From: Allolobophora icterica
Taxonomy: Eukaryota; Annelida; Clitellata; Crassiclitellata; Lumbricidae
Assembly: GCA_963556255.1 (NCBI GenBank)
Contig: OY744615.1
Span: 17,163,577-17,227,576 of the forward strand
Reading direction: 5' to 3'
DNA length: 64,000 bases
This document shows positions 13,407-24,781 of this stretch, piece after piece (position 1 is the first letter of the stretch; each line of letters starts with the position of its first letter). Made by a program: the position numbers and the translations under genes. A model generated the notes under the pieces. It ran no database searches and was not told where the DNA came from. It saw only the letters and a program-made list of their open reading frames with translations.

Positions 13407-13854
13407 GGGGCCATCCATATATTACGTACACAAAAATCCGGGAAAATTGGACCCCCTCACCCCCTGTTCGCAAGCGTACTTTCTTCCACCACCCCCCCTG
13501 AGTACGTACGTTTGACGCACCCCCCCTCGATGACCAGCTGCAGAAAGTGTCTCCAGGCAGCCTGTCTGCACTTTAGGCCAGATTATTGAAGGGCCAATAT
13601 AGACAAATTATAGGTGTCGTTCACAGCACAGAATAACTGCACATGGCTTTTATATAATGTAATAAAATGCCATGGGACCACTATAGGATAATACAGAGTT
13701 ATAAATAGGCTAATGTGGACGTCATAATTAGATATTTATTTTGGGTACGTACACATTTTGTTACCCCCCTCCGCCCCGTTCGCACCCGTACGCAAAATCG
13801 CCAAAATCCGACCCCCCTCCCCCCTAAGTGCGTACGTAATATGTGGATGGCCCC
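13407..13854. mobile_element. Harbinger-like MITE, 448 bp
   Basis: Terminal inverted repeats GGGGCCATCCATATATTACG and its near-perfect mirror (CGTAATATGTGGATGGCCCC) bound the element. TTA lies directly outside both ends (13404-13406, 13855-13857), matching the 3-bp TWA duplication of PIF/Harbinger elements. The inside has C-rich stretches with CGTACG near both ends. No coding capacity. Confidence 0.7.
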
Positions 13855-14094
13855 TTACAGAAGCTAGCAGTTGTTATTAATGACCAGTCAGTTTCTGAGG
13901 TTCGCTAACACCAACAGCTTGGAACATATAAGGTGTGGAAGTTAAAGATTTCCACATGCTGTTTTCAGTCATTCATTTTATTGTCGTTTTATTCTGTTAT
14001 GCAAAGGCATGTGAAGTTCTCATTGGCACGACTTCCTTGCTTGGTCCTAATGGATCATGATCCTTGCTATTCATTTGCCTCTGGAATTTACACT

Positions 14095-14830
14095 AAGACT
14101 GTCAATAGAGCGGTTGGGAGTTCAAATCCCTGCGAAAACAACATTTGTTTCAAGATAGGGGTCAGCTGGAAATGGCCTCGGACATTTGCCTCGGCAGAAT
14201 ATCCTGTTTTTTTCCACTATTCGGATGTATTCGCCTCGGCAAATACTGTACACACAAATAGTTACTTGTCTGCCTCACATGCCGGAATTTGTAGGCTCAT
14301 AATATCAGCTTTGAGCTTCATCTAGCATATTCAATTTGAAGAAGAAAAGTACAAAAAACACCAACACCGGAAGTCCACAACGGAAGTCAAGTCCATTTAA
14401 TTGATTATTTAATTCTAAAATTCTAAATGTATTAGTCAGTTATTACAAGTACAGAAATTTATTTCAATAATTTTTCATTGCATGAAAATGTGAAGCTTTG
14501 CATATGGAACAAATAGTAGGGCCTACTTGGTTCTTACCCGTATCCGGCAAATAGTACATCCAAATACTCGGATTCGGTACTCGGTGGCAAATGTCTATGC
14601 GGCTGACCCATATTTTAAGACTTCTGCTTCTTCTGTGCCCCCTAGTCAACTCAGGTGTAATGAGTACACTGACCATACACTTGTCAGTTGGAAGGTGAGA
14701 TGATGGTGGAGAGGACTGGCCACCCGCCCAGGTAGTCCAAGGTTAAGAAAAAAGTATCTGACACTTCATACCTGTGGCTGCCGCTGTAGTCTAGCTTAAG
14801 GGACTTCTCTTCTTCACCAAGAGAAAATAG
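14095..14830 (+). mobile_element. SINE-1 (tRNA-derived) split by a later insertion
   Basis: The head at 14100-14145 (GAGCGGTTGGGAGTTCAAATC, with a B-box-like GTTCAAATC) and the body at 14612-14830 (GTGTAATGAGTACACTGACC, GAGAGGACTGGCCACC, TAGCTTAAGGGACTTC) match the SINE-1 copies at 29505, 31715 and 39538. They are separated by a ~460-bp insertion whose ends pair (GGGGTCAGC near 14158; GCTGACCC near 14601) and which holds GGACATTTGCC / GGCAAATGTC arms. The insert is a small TIR element within the SINE. Confidence 0.65.
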
Positions 14831-14836
14831 ACAATG

Positions 14837-14864
14837 TATAAAGCCTTCATAAGAAGGCTTTATA
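14837..14864. other. Short perfect hairpin
   Basis: TATAAAGCCTT and AAGGCTTTATA pair across a 6-nt loop just after the SINE end. Its function, if any, is unknown; it may be a remnant of a transposon end. Confidence 0.5.
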
Positions 14865-15304
14865 ATGTGTTAACAATTGTTCTTTTGATGTAAAATCAGA
14901 AAGATTAGGAGTAGCAGACCTAGTGCCAGTAACCTTGTGTGTTAGAGAAGTACAGTTAGGCATGAACTCCGATATACATTTAACAAAATGTATATAAGAA
15001 CTCGTAAGTTGGGTTGCAATCCATATAAATTGTGTTGGCTGTTCCCAATTGCAGCTGTTATTCCTTTCCTCTAATTGTCTGTTTGTTTATTCATAATTCC
15101 TGATTGAAGAAACTCTTTCTCTCTAAGTGTTGTATTTAGACATTTATCTAGCACCTTTACTTGTCTCAGATTGTTTTCAAATTTCTGTGAGGCCCAAAAA
15201 AAATAATGGTGTGTTTCCGGTAACAGAGTTTTAAAAAACTGGGTAGGTAGGTAGGAAAATATTTTTATTTTGGTAAAATATTTTACAGTATACAATGCTA
15301 TATC

Positions 15305-17098
15305 GGGGGTCCAAACCGCAGTCCGCTATATACATACATACATACATACATGCATACATACATAGAGTATGCATGCATACATACATACATACATACACAT
15401 ATACAGTGATACATACATACATACATACATACATGTATGTATGCATACAAGTATGCATACATGCACATATACAGAGATACATACATGCATACATGTATGT
15501 ATGCATACTTGTATGTATGTATGTATCCATGCATACATGTGTATGTATGTATGTATGTATGTACGTATCTCTGTATGTGTGTATGTATGTATGTATGTAT
15601 GCATGCATACTCTATGTATGTATTCATTCATTCATATGGAGAATTTATATAGCGCCTCTTCAAGGCTATCTACTCAGAAGCACTCCCGACCCAACCCCGG
15701 CTGAAGAGCACAGTCTTGAGATTTGAATAAAATGTGGCGGAATGGGTGCTTGGGACCAAGCGAAGCGCTACAGGGAGCCCATTCCAGATTGCAGGGCCAG
15801 CGATGGAAAAATCACGGCGCTGCCTAAGGGCGGTCCGTGAGCGGGGAACTAGAAGCTCAGCCTGCTTAGAAGAGCGCAGGGAACCACGGCGCTGGATGTT
15901 CAGGGTGGAGCGGCAATGCTCTCGCAAATACACAGGGGCCTCACCCACAAGGCAGCGCCACACTAGGGCAGAGACCCGATAGGCAATACGCTGCGGGATA
16001 GGAAGCCAATGCAAAACATCCCGCATGTACTCGGTGACATGGCCAAATCTCGGGATGCGACCAATAAGGCGTGCCGCTGCGCGCAACACCCGGTCCAAGC
16101 ACCCAATCCGAGCCGCTGGGAGACCAAGGTAGAGAGTACTGCAATAGTCAAGGCGAGATACAACAAATGAGTGGACAAGCGTGGAAGCAGCAGTGGAGGT
16201 TAGAGAGCGAGAGACTACTCTAAGCTGGCGCAGCTGATAGTAGCAGTTACGGTAAAGCAGGTTTATGTGTTGCGTAAAGGTCAGCTCTTGGTCCAGTATG
16301 ACACCAAGGTCTCGGACCGAAGATGAGAAAGTGAGCAATGGAAACTCCAGGGCCAGAGCCTCCAAGTCAATCTTGGCAAGCTGCTGGCGTGTGCCGAACC
16401 AGATTAGCTGGGTCTTAGCAGGATTCAGACACAAACGGTTGGAAGACATCCAGTCCTCCAGGACCTTGATAGCGCGGCTCATGGTACGGACCGCGGTTAT
16501 GGCTGCTGAGGCAGGACAGTGCAGATATGCCTGCAAGTCATCCGCGTACGACTGACTCAGGACTGCACTTGCCGCCAGGAGGGGACCAAGGTCAGCAGTA
16601 TAAATTATGTATAAGAGTGGACCCAGGACGGAACCCTGGGGTAAGCCATACGGGGCAGGAACCCATGCAGACTTAGTGGCCCCATAGACTACAGAGAAGG
16701 AACGGTCTCGCAGGAAGGAGCTAAGCCAACCAAGAAAACCACCAGAAAGACCAAATGAGATAGAAAGCCGTCCAAGAAGAATGTCGTGATCGACAGTGTC
16801 GAACGCGGCACTGACAGAGCTAGGAGGGTGACCTCTGACCTATCTATCGCCCCATAAATTTCTGAGAGAAGGCGTACCAATAGGGTTTCCGTGGAGTGAC
16901 CCTTACGAAACCCCGACTGGAAGGTTGGGAGCAGATTATTCCTATCAAGATAAGTGGTAAGCTGAAGAGCTACTATCGTATGTATGCATGCATACTCTAT
17001 GTATGTATGTATGCGTGTATGTATGTATGTATGTATGTATCTCAGTATGTATGTATATAGGGCATGTATAGCGGACCCCGGAATAGCGGACCCAAACC
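15305..17098. mobile_element. Foldback element FB-1, split by a LINE
   Basis: The left end has GGTCCAAACCGCAGTCCGC followed by CATA-type tetranucleotides (15335-15480) that switch to TATG type (15490-15623). The right part (16978-17098) is TATG type and ends GCGGACCCCGGAATAGCGG and ACCCAAACC. The end motif is the same as in FB-2 at 18732-21215, with fewer units. The LINE at 15624-16977 separates the halves. The left terminus looks degraded and I could not find a target duplication. Confidence 0.6.
15624..16977 (-). mobile_element. 5'-truncated CR1/Rex1-like LINE, reverse-transcriptase domain nearly intact
   Basis: Minus-strand reading from 16977: FQSGFRKGHSTETLLVRLLS, then after one frameshift near 16813 SAAFDTVDHDILLGRL, GLPQGSVLGPLLYIIY, the catalytic SYADDLQAYLHC, WMSSNRLCLNPAKTQLIWFG, RDLGVILDQELTF, LHWLPIPQRIAYRVSALVW and the C-terminal GPAIWNGLPVALR, stopping at 15670. 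These are the ordered RT motifs of CR1-group non-LTR elements. The endonuclease half is missing. The 3' end has GAGGCGCTATATAAATT and a GAATGAATGAAT tail. A 31-bp direct duplication flanks it (15593-15623 and 16978-17008), showing target-primed insertion into FB-1. It is fairly young: one frameshift in ~430 codons. Confidence 0.9.
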
Positions 17099-17129
17099 GT
17101 GTCCGAGGGGTGCTTCAGAGATCGATATT

Positions 17130-17480
17130 CAGCGGAGACCAGAAAACGGTTGCTAAGGAGGCTGGTTGTTAAGGAGGCTGGTTGCAAAGGAGTGCTGTTG
17201 CTAAGAAAGTTGTTGCTAAAGATGGCGGTTGTTAAGGAGGATGGTTGCTAAGAACACTCTCTGCTAAGGGGGCTGGCTGTTAAGGATGGTTGCTAAAGAG
17301 GCTGGTTGCTAAAGACTCGGCCCGAGTCTGACTCTGAAACTGGGTGCTAAAGAGGCTGACATTGAGGCTGTTTGTTACGAAATTTGGTTGCCAAGAAGGA
17401 TGGTTGTTAAGGTTAAATGCTGCGGAGGTTGCATGGTTGCTAAGTAGACTGGTAGCTTACGAGGCTAAGGCTGACCTTGA
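17130..17480. repeat. Degenerate ~20-bp minisatellite
   Basis: Variants of GGTTGCTAAGGAGGCT and GGTTGTTAAGGAGG recur about every 18-22 bp. Units are uneven and diverged. No coding role is seen. Confidence 0.75.
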
Positions 17481-17650
17481 GGCTGGTTTCTATAGAGGAA
17501 GCTTTACTTGTAGGCCTACTTTGGTACGTACGATAATCGTAGATGTTGCTGTTTGCTTAGGTGGCTGAGGCCGCCCTTGAGGCTGGTTTCTACAAAGGAA
17601 GCTTTACTTGTAGGCCTACTTTGGTACCTACGATAATCGTAGAATTTGCT
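17455..17650. repeat. Tandem duplication, two ~118-bp copies
   Basis: GAGGCTGGTTTCTA, GGAAGCTTTACTTGTAGG and ACGATAATCGTAGA appear twice in the same order with a few differences. Confidence 0.8.
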
Positions 17651-18187
17651 GAAAGATTGAATACGTACGACGATCGGATTAGTGAAATAACGCTGGCGAG
17701 AAACCGTGGGAAAATCGCCGACTTTCGGATCTATTATCTCCCCGACCCACCCACCTTTGTAAAAACTGACCGTGGGAAACTTACAGCCCATTCATTGCTC
17801 TAATTAACGGTGCACTTATTTACATAGAAAGACCGCTGATTTCCCAAAGCCACCTGCTATAGCTAGCACATCTACAATGTCGCAATTCTGCACGTCTGGC
17901 ACGAAATACAATGTTTTAAATTGTCGGAAATCTGCAACTCTGACACGCTGTGGGATACGGGAAAAAAAATTTTCCCAAAATTATCTGAGTCGCGCCAAAA
18001 AAGTGACTCGGTCGCGTTACCGGAAACACACCATTATTTTTTTTTGGCCTGATCAATCCATTTATTGATCAAGTGTACAGCTTGTTTTGCAGCTCTAACA
18101 GAATCATTCCAGGTGCTAAATTGCGCTTGCTTATCTTTGATGCGGCTTTGATTTTATTATGCAGTGACAGCAGATAGTTGTTATTAT

Positions 18188-18618
18188 TAGAAGAAGAAGA
18201 AGAGCAGTCCCTTAAGCTAGCCCTGAGGCAGCCACGGGTCTGAAATGTTAGCAGCTTCATTTTCTTAGCCTTGGCATATGAGGGCGGGTGGCCAGTCCTC
18301 TCCCTCACCGTCTCATCTTCCCACTGACAGTGTACGGTCAGTGTGTTCATTATGAGGGCGGGTGGCCAGTCCTTTCCCTCACCGTCCTTCTTCCCACCGA
18401 CAGTGTACGGTCAGTGTATTCATTATGAGGGCGGGTGGCCAGTCCTTTCCCTCACCATCCTTCTTCCCACCGACAGCGTACGGTCAGTGTATTCATTATA
18501 GCTGAGTTGGCTAGGGGCACAGATGGAGCAGAAATCTTGAACCAAATTGCTGCCCTTGGTGGGAGTTTGAACCCCCAACCTTTCAATTGACAGTCCAGTA
18601 TCCTCTACACCCCATCGT
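18188..18618 (-). mobile_element. SINE-1 copy with an internal triplication
   Basis: Minus-strand SINE-1: the tail end at 18195-18260 (CAGTCCCTTAAGCTAGCC on plus) and the head-proximal part near 18500-18610 (GCTGAGTTGGCTAG, GAACCCCCAACC, which is the mirror of a B box). The segment GAGGGCGGGTGGCCAGTCC through GTACGGTCAGTGT is present three times in tandem (~68-70 bp each). Confidence 0.8.
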
Positions 18619-18731
18619 TATTATATTAACTGTTGCAAAATAAAGCTGTGGACAAACACTTCGTCTACAAAAGATAACCCAGAAGGAATACGGCTTGGTT
18701 GATCTGTTCAAAAAGATTAGTAGTGAGAATG

Positions 18732-21215
18732 GGTTCCGGTCCGCTATTCCGGGGGTCCGCTATTCCGGGGCCCACTATTCCGGGGGTCCGCTATTCCGGG
18801 GGTCCGCTATTCCGGGGATTCGCCAGAATATACATGCATACATACATAAAACAAATACATACATACATACATGTATAATACATACATGTACGTACATACA
18901 TGCATACATACATATATACATGCACACTAACATGCATATATATATATACATAGATACATGTATCTACAATTGTACATACATGCACGTACATACCTACATA
19001 CATACATACACACATACATACATACATACATACATACATACATACATGTATGTATATACATACATGCACACACGTACATACATACATACATACATACATA
19101 CATACATGTATGCACATACATACATGCATACATAGATGTATGTACATACATACATACATACGTACATACATACATACATACGTACATACATACATACATA
19201 CATGCATACACAGTGTACACACGTACATGCATACATACATGTATGTACATACATGCATGCATACATACATATATGTACATACATACATACATACATACAT
19301 ACACATGTACGTACATACACACATACATACATACATACATACATACACATGTACGTACATACATACATACATACATACATACATACATGTACATAGATAC
19401 ATGCACATACACGTACATACATACATACATAGATATATGTACAATTGTACATACATGCATACATACATGCACACGTACATAAATACATGTATGTACATAC
19501 ATACATGTATGTAAATACATACAAACACACATACGTAAATACATAATATATACGTACATACAACATACATTCGTACATACGTACATATATACATACATGC
19601 ACGCATGCATGTATGTATGCATGCATGTACATGTATGTACGTGTTTATGTATGTATGTGTGTATATATGTATGTATGTATGTATGTACGTACGTACGTAC
19701 GTGTGTATATATGCATACATACATGCATGCAAGCATGTATGTATGTATGTATCTACATACATGTATGTATTTACATACACGTATGTATGTACATACATGT
19801 ATGCATGTATGTATGTATGTACGTGTGTTTGCACGTATGTATGTATGTATATATGTACATCATACATTTATGTATGTACAAGTATATATGTATATTATGT
19901 ACGTGTGTACGTATTTAATACATACGTACACACGTACATAATATATACATATATACATACATAAACACGTACATACATGCACACATAATACATACATACA
20001 TACATAAATAAACAGGTACTTACATACACACGTACATATATACATACATACATACATACACACCTATATACATACATTATGTACATACATACATACCCAC
20101 GTAAATAGATACATGTATGTACTTACATATATACATACATACTTACGTACATACATACACATAACCACACACATATAAATACACATGCAAATATACATGC
20201 ATGCAAAAACACGTACATATATACAAACATACATACCCACATATATACGTACAATGTACATATATACATACTATGTATTTATTATGTACGTGGGTACGTA
20301 TGTAATATGTATGTAGTATGTATGTATGTAAGTGTGTATGTAAGTACCTGTTTATGTATGTATGTATGTATTACGTGTGTATGTATGTACGATTGTACGT
20401 GTTTATGTATGTATATATGGATATATTATATACGTGTGTACGTATGTATTACATACGTGTGTATCTTATGTAATACATACGTACACACGTACATAATATA
20501 TACATATATACATACATAGACACGTGCATACATGCACACATTATACATACATACATAAACAGGTACTTACATACACACGTACACACATACATACAAACAT
20601 ACACACCTATATACATACTATGTATGTATGTACGTATATATGTGGGTTTGTATGTATGTACGTGTGTGTATGCATGTATGTATATTTGTATGTGTATTTA
20701 TATGTGTGTGGTTATGTGTATGTGTATGTATGTACGTACGTATGTATGTATGTATGTATGTAAGTACATACATGTATCTATGTACGTGGGTATGTATGTA
20801 TGTATGTACATAATGTTGTATGCATGTTTGTATGTACATACATGTATGTATGTACGTATGTATGTAAGTACCTGTTTATGTATGTATGTATGTATTATGT
20901 GAGCATGTATGTATGTGTTTATGTATGTATATATGTATATATTATGTACGGGTGTACGTATGTATTACATACGTACACGCGTACATAATATGTACATGTA
21001 TAATATATATATGTATGTTTGTACGTATATGTGTGGTTATATGTATGTGTATATGTTATTTGTACGTATACGTGTGGTTATATGTATGTATATATGTTGC
21101 ATGTTGTATGTGTGTATATTCCGCCGAATCCCCGGAATAGCGGACCCCCGGAATAGCGGACCCCCGGAATAGTGGGCCCCGGAATAGCGGACCCCCGGAA
21201 TAGCGGGCCGGTACC
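18732..21215. mobile_element. Foldback element FB-2, 2484 bp, 9-bp target duplication
   Basis: The left arm (18732-18830) and right arm (21120-21215) are inverted copies made of five or six tandem units of GGTCCGCTATTCCGGG; even the odd variant GGCCCACTATTCC sits at the mirrored place. Outermost bases are GGTTCCGGTCCGC and GCGGGCCGGTACC. GTGAGAATG flanks both sides exactly (18723-18731, 21216-21224). A 9-bp duplication with long inverted repeats is characteristic of Mutator-like (MULE) foldback elements. The ~2.3-kb core contains only CATA/TATG tetranucleotide arrays in alternating orientation; the long open frames in it are repeat artefacts. There is no transposase, so it is non-autonomous. 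Confidence 0.85.
19895..20995. repeat. Palindromic blocks repeated ~0.5 kb apart within the FB-2 core
   Basis: Near-perfect palindromes containing TATTATGTACGTGTGTACG and its mirror are centred near 19920, 20452 and 20968. Between them the orientation of the CATA/TATG runs reverses again near 20278 and 20622. The segment with CAGGTACTTACATACACACG (19998-20035) recurs near 20560 and as its mirror near 20870. The core is thus a series of nested inverted repeats, not a simple microsatellite. Confidence 0.7.
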
Positions 21216-21673
21216 GTGAGAATGTGGCACTGATTTAGGGTAAATAGGATAATTCAAGAGGGGAAGGAAGGCAAGGGTTAGTTACTTGATATTCTGACTA
21301 TTTCCAGAGAGTCTGCTATAACTGGAGGCAAATTCCCCTTAATTCATGCAAGCTCATGCCTCAATGCCCCAACTGTTGAATTGCACTGAGATGCTGGGCC
21401 CCAGGCATGGTCTGGCCTATCTGACTGGAAATGAGCTCCTCCCTTCTTCCATTTCTTTATATCTATTCCCCCTCTGTCTCCCTTTCCCCTCCTCCTGCTT
21501 CTGAATGCAGTATGCAGTCTTTGGGATTTTATGTACCCTGTTGTTTTGCTTATATTAAGGGCTTTGTTGGTGGGCTTTGTCCCTGGATTTTTAATGTGGG
21601 TCTCGGACTGTCAACTGGTTATAGGAGGCTAGGAGCTAAAGAAGTACGACACTGGTTAGTCTGGCTCTGAGAT

Positions 21674-22885
21674 TAGGGTGACCACACGTCCCGGATTGTC
21701 CGGGACAGTCCCGGAATTTGAAAAAATGTCCCGCGTCCCGGACACGTCCTTTCCGGGACAATGAAACGTCCCGGAATGAATTTTTCTACAATTAAATACT
21801 ATAGGATTTGCCATTTTAATATTCGAAAAAATTAAAAAGTAAAAAAGTAAAAATTACAAATTATAAAAAGAAATAATAGTATAGAAAAATATGCAGCGTC
21901 GCACAACATTTACTAATCCGTGGCACAGTGTATCTTAAGAGTATCGCTAACAGCGGGTCTACCTTCTGCACTAGAGGCTTCGCTCTGGGATTTTTAGCCA
22001 ATGGAGTGATTTGAGGATGGGAATGATGATGACGTTTAGTTGTTCTAGTGACAGCCCTAGGTAGTGAGTTTTGGATAAGTCACAGACGCTTGATTTGGGT
22101 GGATTCAAGGTTGAAGAAAAGGGAATTGCAGTAATGTGCTTTGAATGAACAATGGAGGTTGCAATGGTGGAGTCAGTTTTAAGGTCGAGCATGGGTCGGA
22201 TGCATCAGAGGTCTCGAAGTGTGAGAGTCGGAGAGGATGGAGATGTGGTTAGAGAAGGAGAGATGTGGATCAAAAGTAATACCAAGATTGCTGGCAGGGA
22301 GTCAGAAATGGCATCCATCGTGAGGTAGGTTGAGCAATTGTGGGATGAAGGTAGAAATAGAGCTTGTGGAGGATTTGTAGAGTTGGGTGTCGTCTGCGTA
22401 GAGATATTGGTCAACTGAGGATGATTTTATGAAATGATTTAAAGGTGTGGTACACAGAATAAAGAGAAGTGGACCCAGGACGAAGCCTTGAGGGCACCAC
22501 AGGAGAGAGGAGAGGGTGCGAGCAGTGGCTGGAGGCTTTAACAGAGAAGGATCGGGAAGACAAGTAGAATGTTGTACATCATCGGTTAAAACATAGTCCC
22601 GTAGTCACTATATCAAGTGTATACTATCTAGGCTTGAATCTTGATTAATTTTGAATAATTTTTATCTTGCGCTTGAGCAATAAATTGGCCAATGGCTCGT
22701 TTTCTTTTTAATTAAAACAACTACAAATAAATGCGTAATTTTGGTCTAAAATCTAACAAATATATTTCAGTCGAGGTATTGCGTATGTACAGCACTCGTC
22801 CTAATGAGCCCAGCTCCTAAAATTTGACTTAGATTGGAAGTACTGTGATGTCCCGGAATGGCAGAAAAGAAATGTGGTCACCCTA
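21674..22885. mobile_element. hAT-like element, 1212 bp, carrying a LINE fragment
   Basis: The ends TAGGGTGACCACACGTCCCG and its mirror GTGGTCACCCTA pair, and the 8-bp duplication TCTGAGAT is perfect (21666-21673, 22886-22893). CCCGGAA-type motifs near both ends extend the similarity. Inside, ~21960-22600 on the minus strand is a decayed CR1-like RT (SLHWLKIPER, and YADDTQLYKSS from ~22400), presumably a LINE that inserted in the element. Confidence 0.75.
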
Positions 22886-22892
22886 TCTGAGA

Positions 22893-22917
22893 TTATATAT
22901 ATATATATATATATTTG

Positions 22918-22956
<39 letters not shown>
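22893..22956. repeat. (TA)n microsatellite
   Basis: Two TA runs are separated by a short TTTGATTTTA-type spacer, directly beside the hAT-like target duplication. Confidence 0.85.
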
Positions 22957-24781
22957 TGATTTGTGATACAGAGTGATTCTGACTTTGCCTGTCCTGTACC
23001 TTTTATGCTCAATTACCTTTTTATGGACTGCCATGTGTGAAGTGATTTATGGCTGATGTGATCACTTCACATGGTAAATATTTTGCTTCTGTTAATCCCA
23101 ATTTATTTGACAAGTAGTTGTTTTGGTTTTACTGGGTGTGTGAATATGTATATTTTATATGTGGGTATCATCTCTGTAGTATTACTTAAGCTATCATAAA
23201 TCTGTTTGCTCTAAACTGTGAAGGCAGAGATCTTATTTAGAAACAATCCTTTTCCTGCTGTAAATTGCGTGGGCTGTCACAATATGTGCTTTGTTATGAT
23301 TAATTATGTAGTTTCCGAATATAAATCATCTTGAGGACATTATGTAACTCTACCTTGGTATGATGTTACTATGTATATATGATATGCTCCCACGGTTAGT
23401 GTTGTAAGGAGATACATTCAGTCCCTTATGTGTTTTGGCATATGTTGTTATGTGTGCTTGATGGTGTTATTATTTGTTTGTGTGGGTTTGTGTCTTTGTA
23501 AGGCATCTCCATGTGTATAGTTATTAATTATTTCAGACTGTCATATTAAGTTAAAAATTAGAGAATCTATGAATGCCCCAATTTTTATGTATTGTAACTG
23601 TACAGTGTGCACTCGGAGTTTAAAAATCCTTTGACAATTTACAATTACTGGTTAAGTTTGACAGCATAATGCTGTTATTGATATAAGAAACTCAGAAGAT
23701 ACTTTATTGGTGTATCCATTGATTATGATATTATTGTGCGATGGTTCTTGATTTAGCTAATGCAGCATTTATTGGTGTCAGATGTTGGTGGGGGTGGGGA
23801 GGAGGGTAAAGTCAGCTTCTGTCAGTTCCTTTCTGGAGCAATTGGTTCAGTGCTGCATGGGGAGAAGAGCTTTTTCATCCCCTTCTAAAAATTCCCTTCC
23901 CTTCTGCGTCTGATGAAGCAGTGAGCAATTGCTGCTGCTGCTGCTGCTGCTGCTGCAGTTGTGGCTGGTACCAAATACCTGAGCACGCCTGCTGCCACAG
24001 ACGCAGCCCATACATATGCCTAATCAGTCAGCAAGCCGTCAGCGCGGGTCAAAAAGGTAAACACATGGGCCCAGTTGCAATGGACTATCCAGCCAAAGTC
24101 AGAAGGGTTTTGCCTGTTGCTTGTTGTTGATGCTGTTGCTCAGGAAGACTGCTTTCTTGCGTTTTGGGTTTGAGTGAAAATAATGCGTGTGCGGAAACTC
24201 AGCGATGCAGGAAAGTATCCTGTGTCAAACTGGAAAAGTAGAGGCTAGGAGAAGCACATGGGAACGTGTTGTAAACATAAAGGTAGGTTTCGAAGATGGA
24301 GTTTTGGCCTTGGGTAGTGGAACCGAGGCTTGCTGAGCTGCTGTGGCAGACGGTACATGTGTAGGGAAAGGATGTAGGCAGCATTCACTTTGTTGTTGAC
24401 AAGAGCTGCAAGATGAGAGTGATAGACAACAAGGTCAGTAGAACAAGCGTTGGAGTTGAAACGGTGCATTGGAGGAGAGCAGTAGAGTTGAGTTCTGCAA
24501 TGATGTTAAATCACTTTACTGTTTAAATTAATAAGGTTGAGTTGTTATGTTGAATAGCATATGTGATATTGTGATGAGGAACATCTGAGTTGAGCTGTGC
24601 AGTTGGACTTGTAGTTTAGGAGATAACAGTGAGTAGTTGAATGAGCTGTTAAGCATTGAAGGTTATGATGCAGTCAGTTTCTGTAGCTTCACCTTGCGTT
24701 ACATTTCAAGCATTGCTTCAGATTTTAATCTTGTTACTTATACCTGAGGTCAGCAATTGTTAAGTTTCTCAGCAAATCAGA
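22957..24781. other. Likely 5' region of the 24782 gene; nothing definite
   Basis: No strong open frame or repeat family is seen. A short GCT/TGC run is at 23930-23956. GTTAAGTTTCTCAG at ~24757-24770 could be a 3' splice site just before the 24782 ATG, which would place a 5' untranslated exon further upstream. This is inference only. Confidence 0.35.

Noticed and set aside
18695..21172. Many long frames of Tyr/His/Thr/Cys/Met/Val repeats on both strands
   Set aside because: They are the CATA/TATG tetranucleotide read in different frames inside foldback FB-2.
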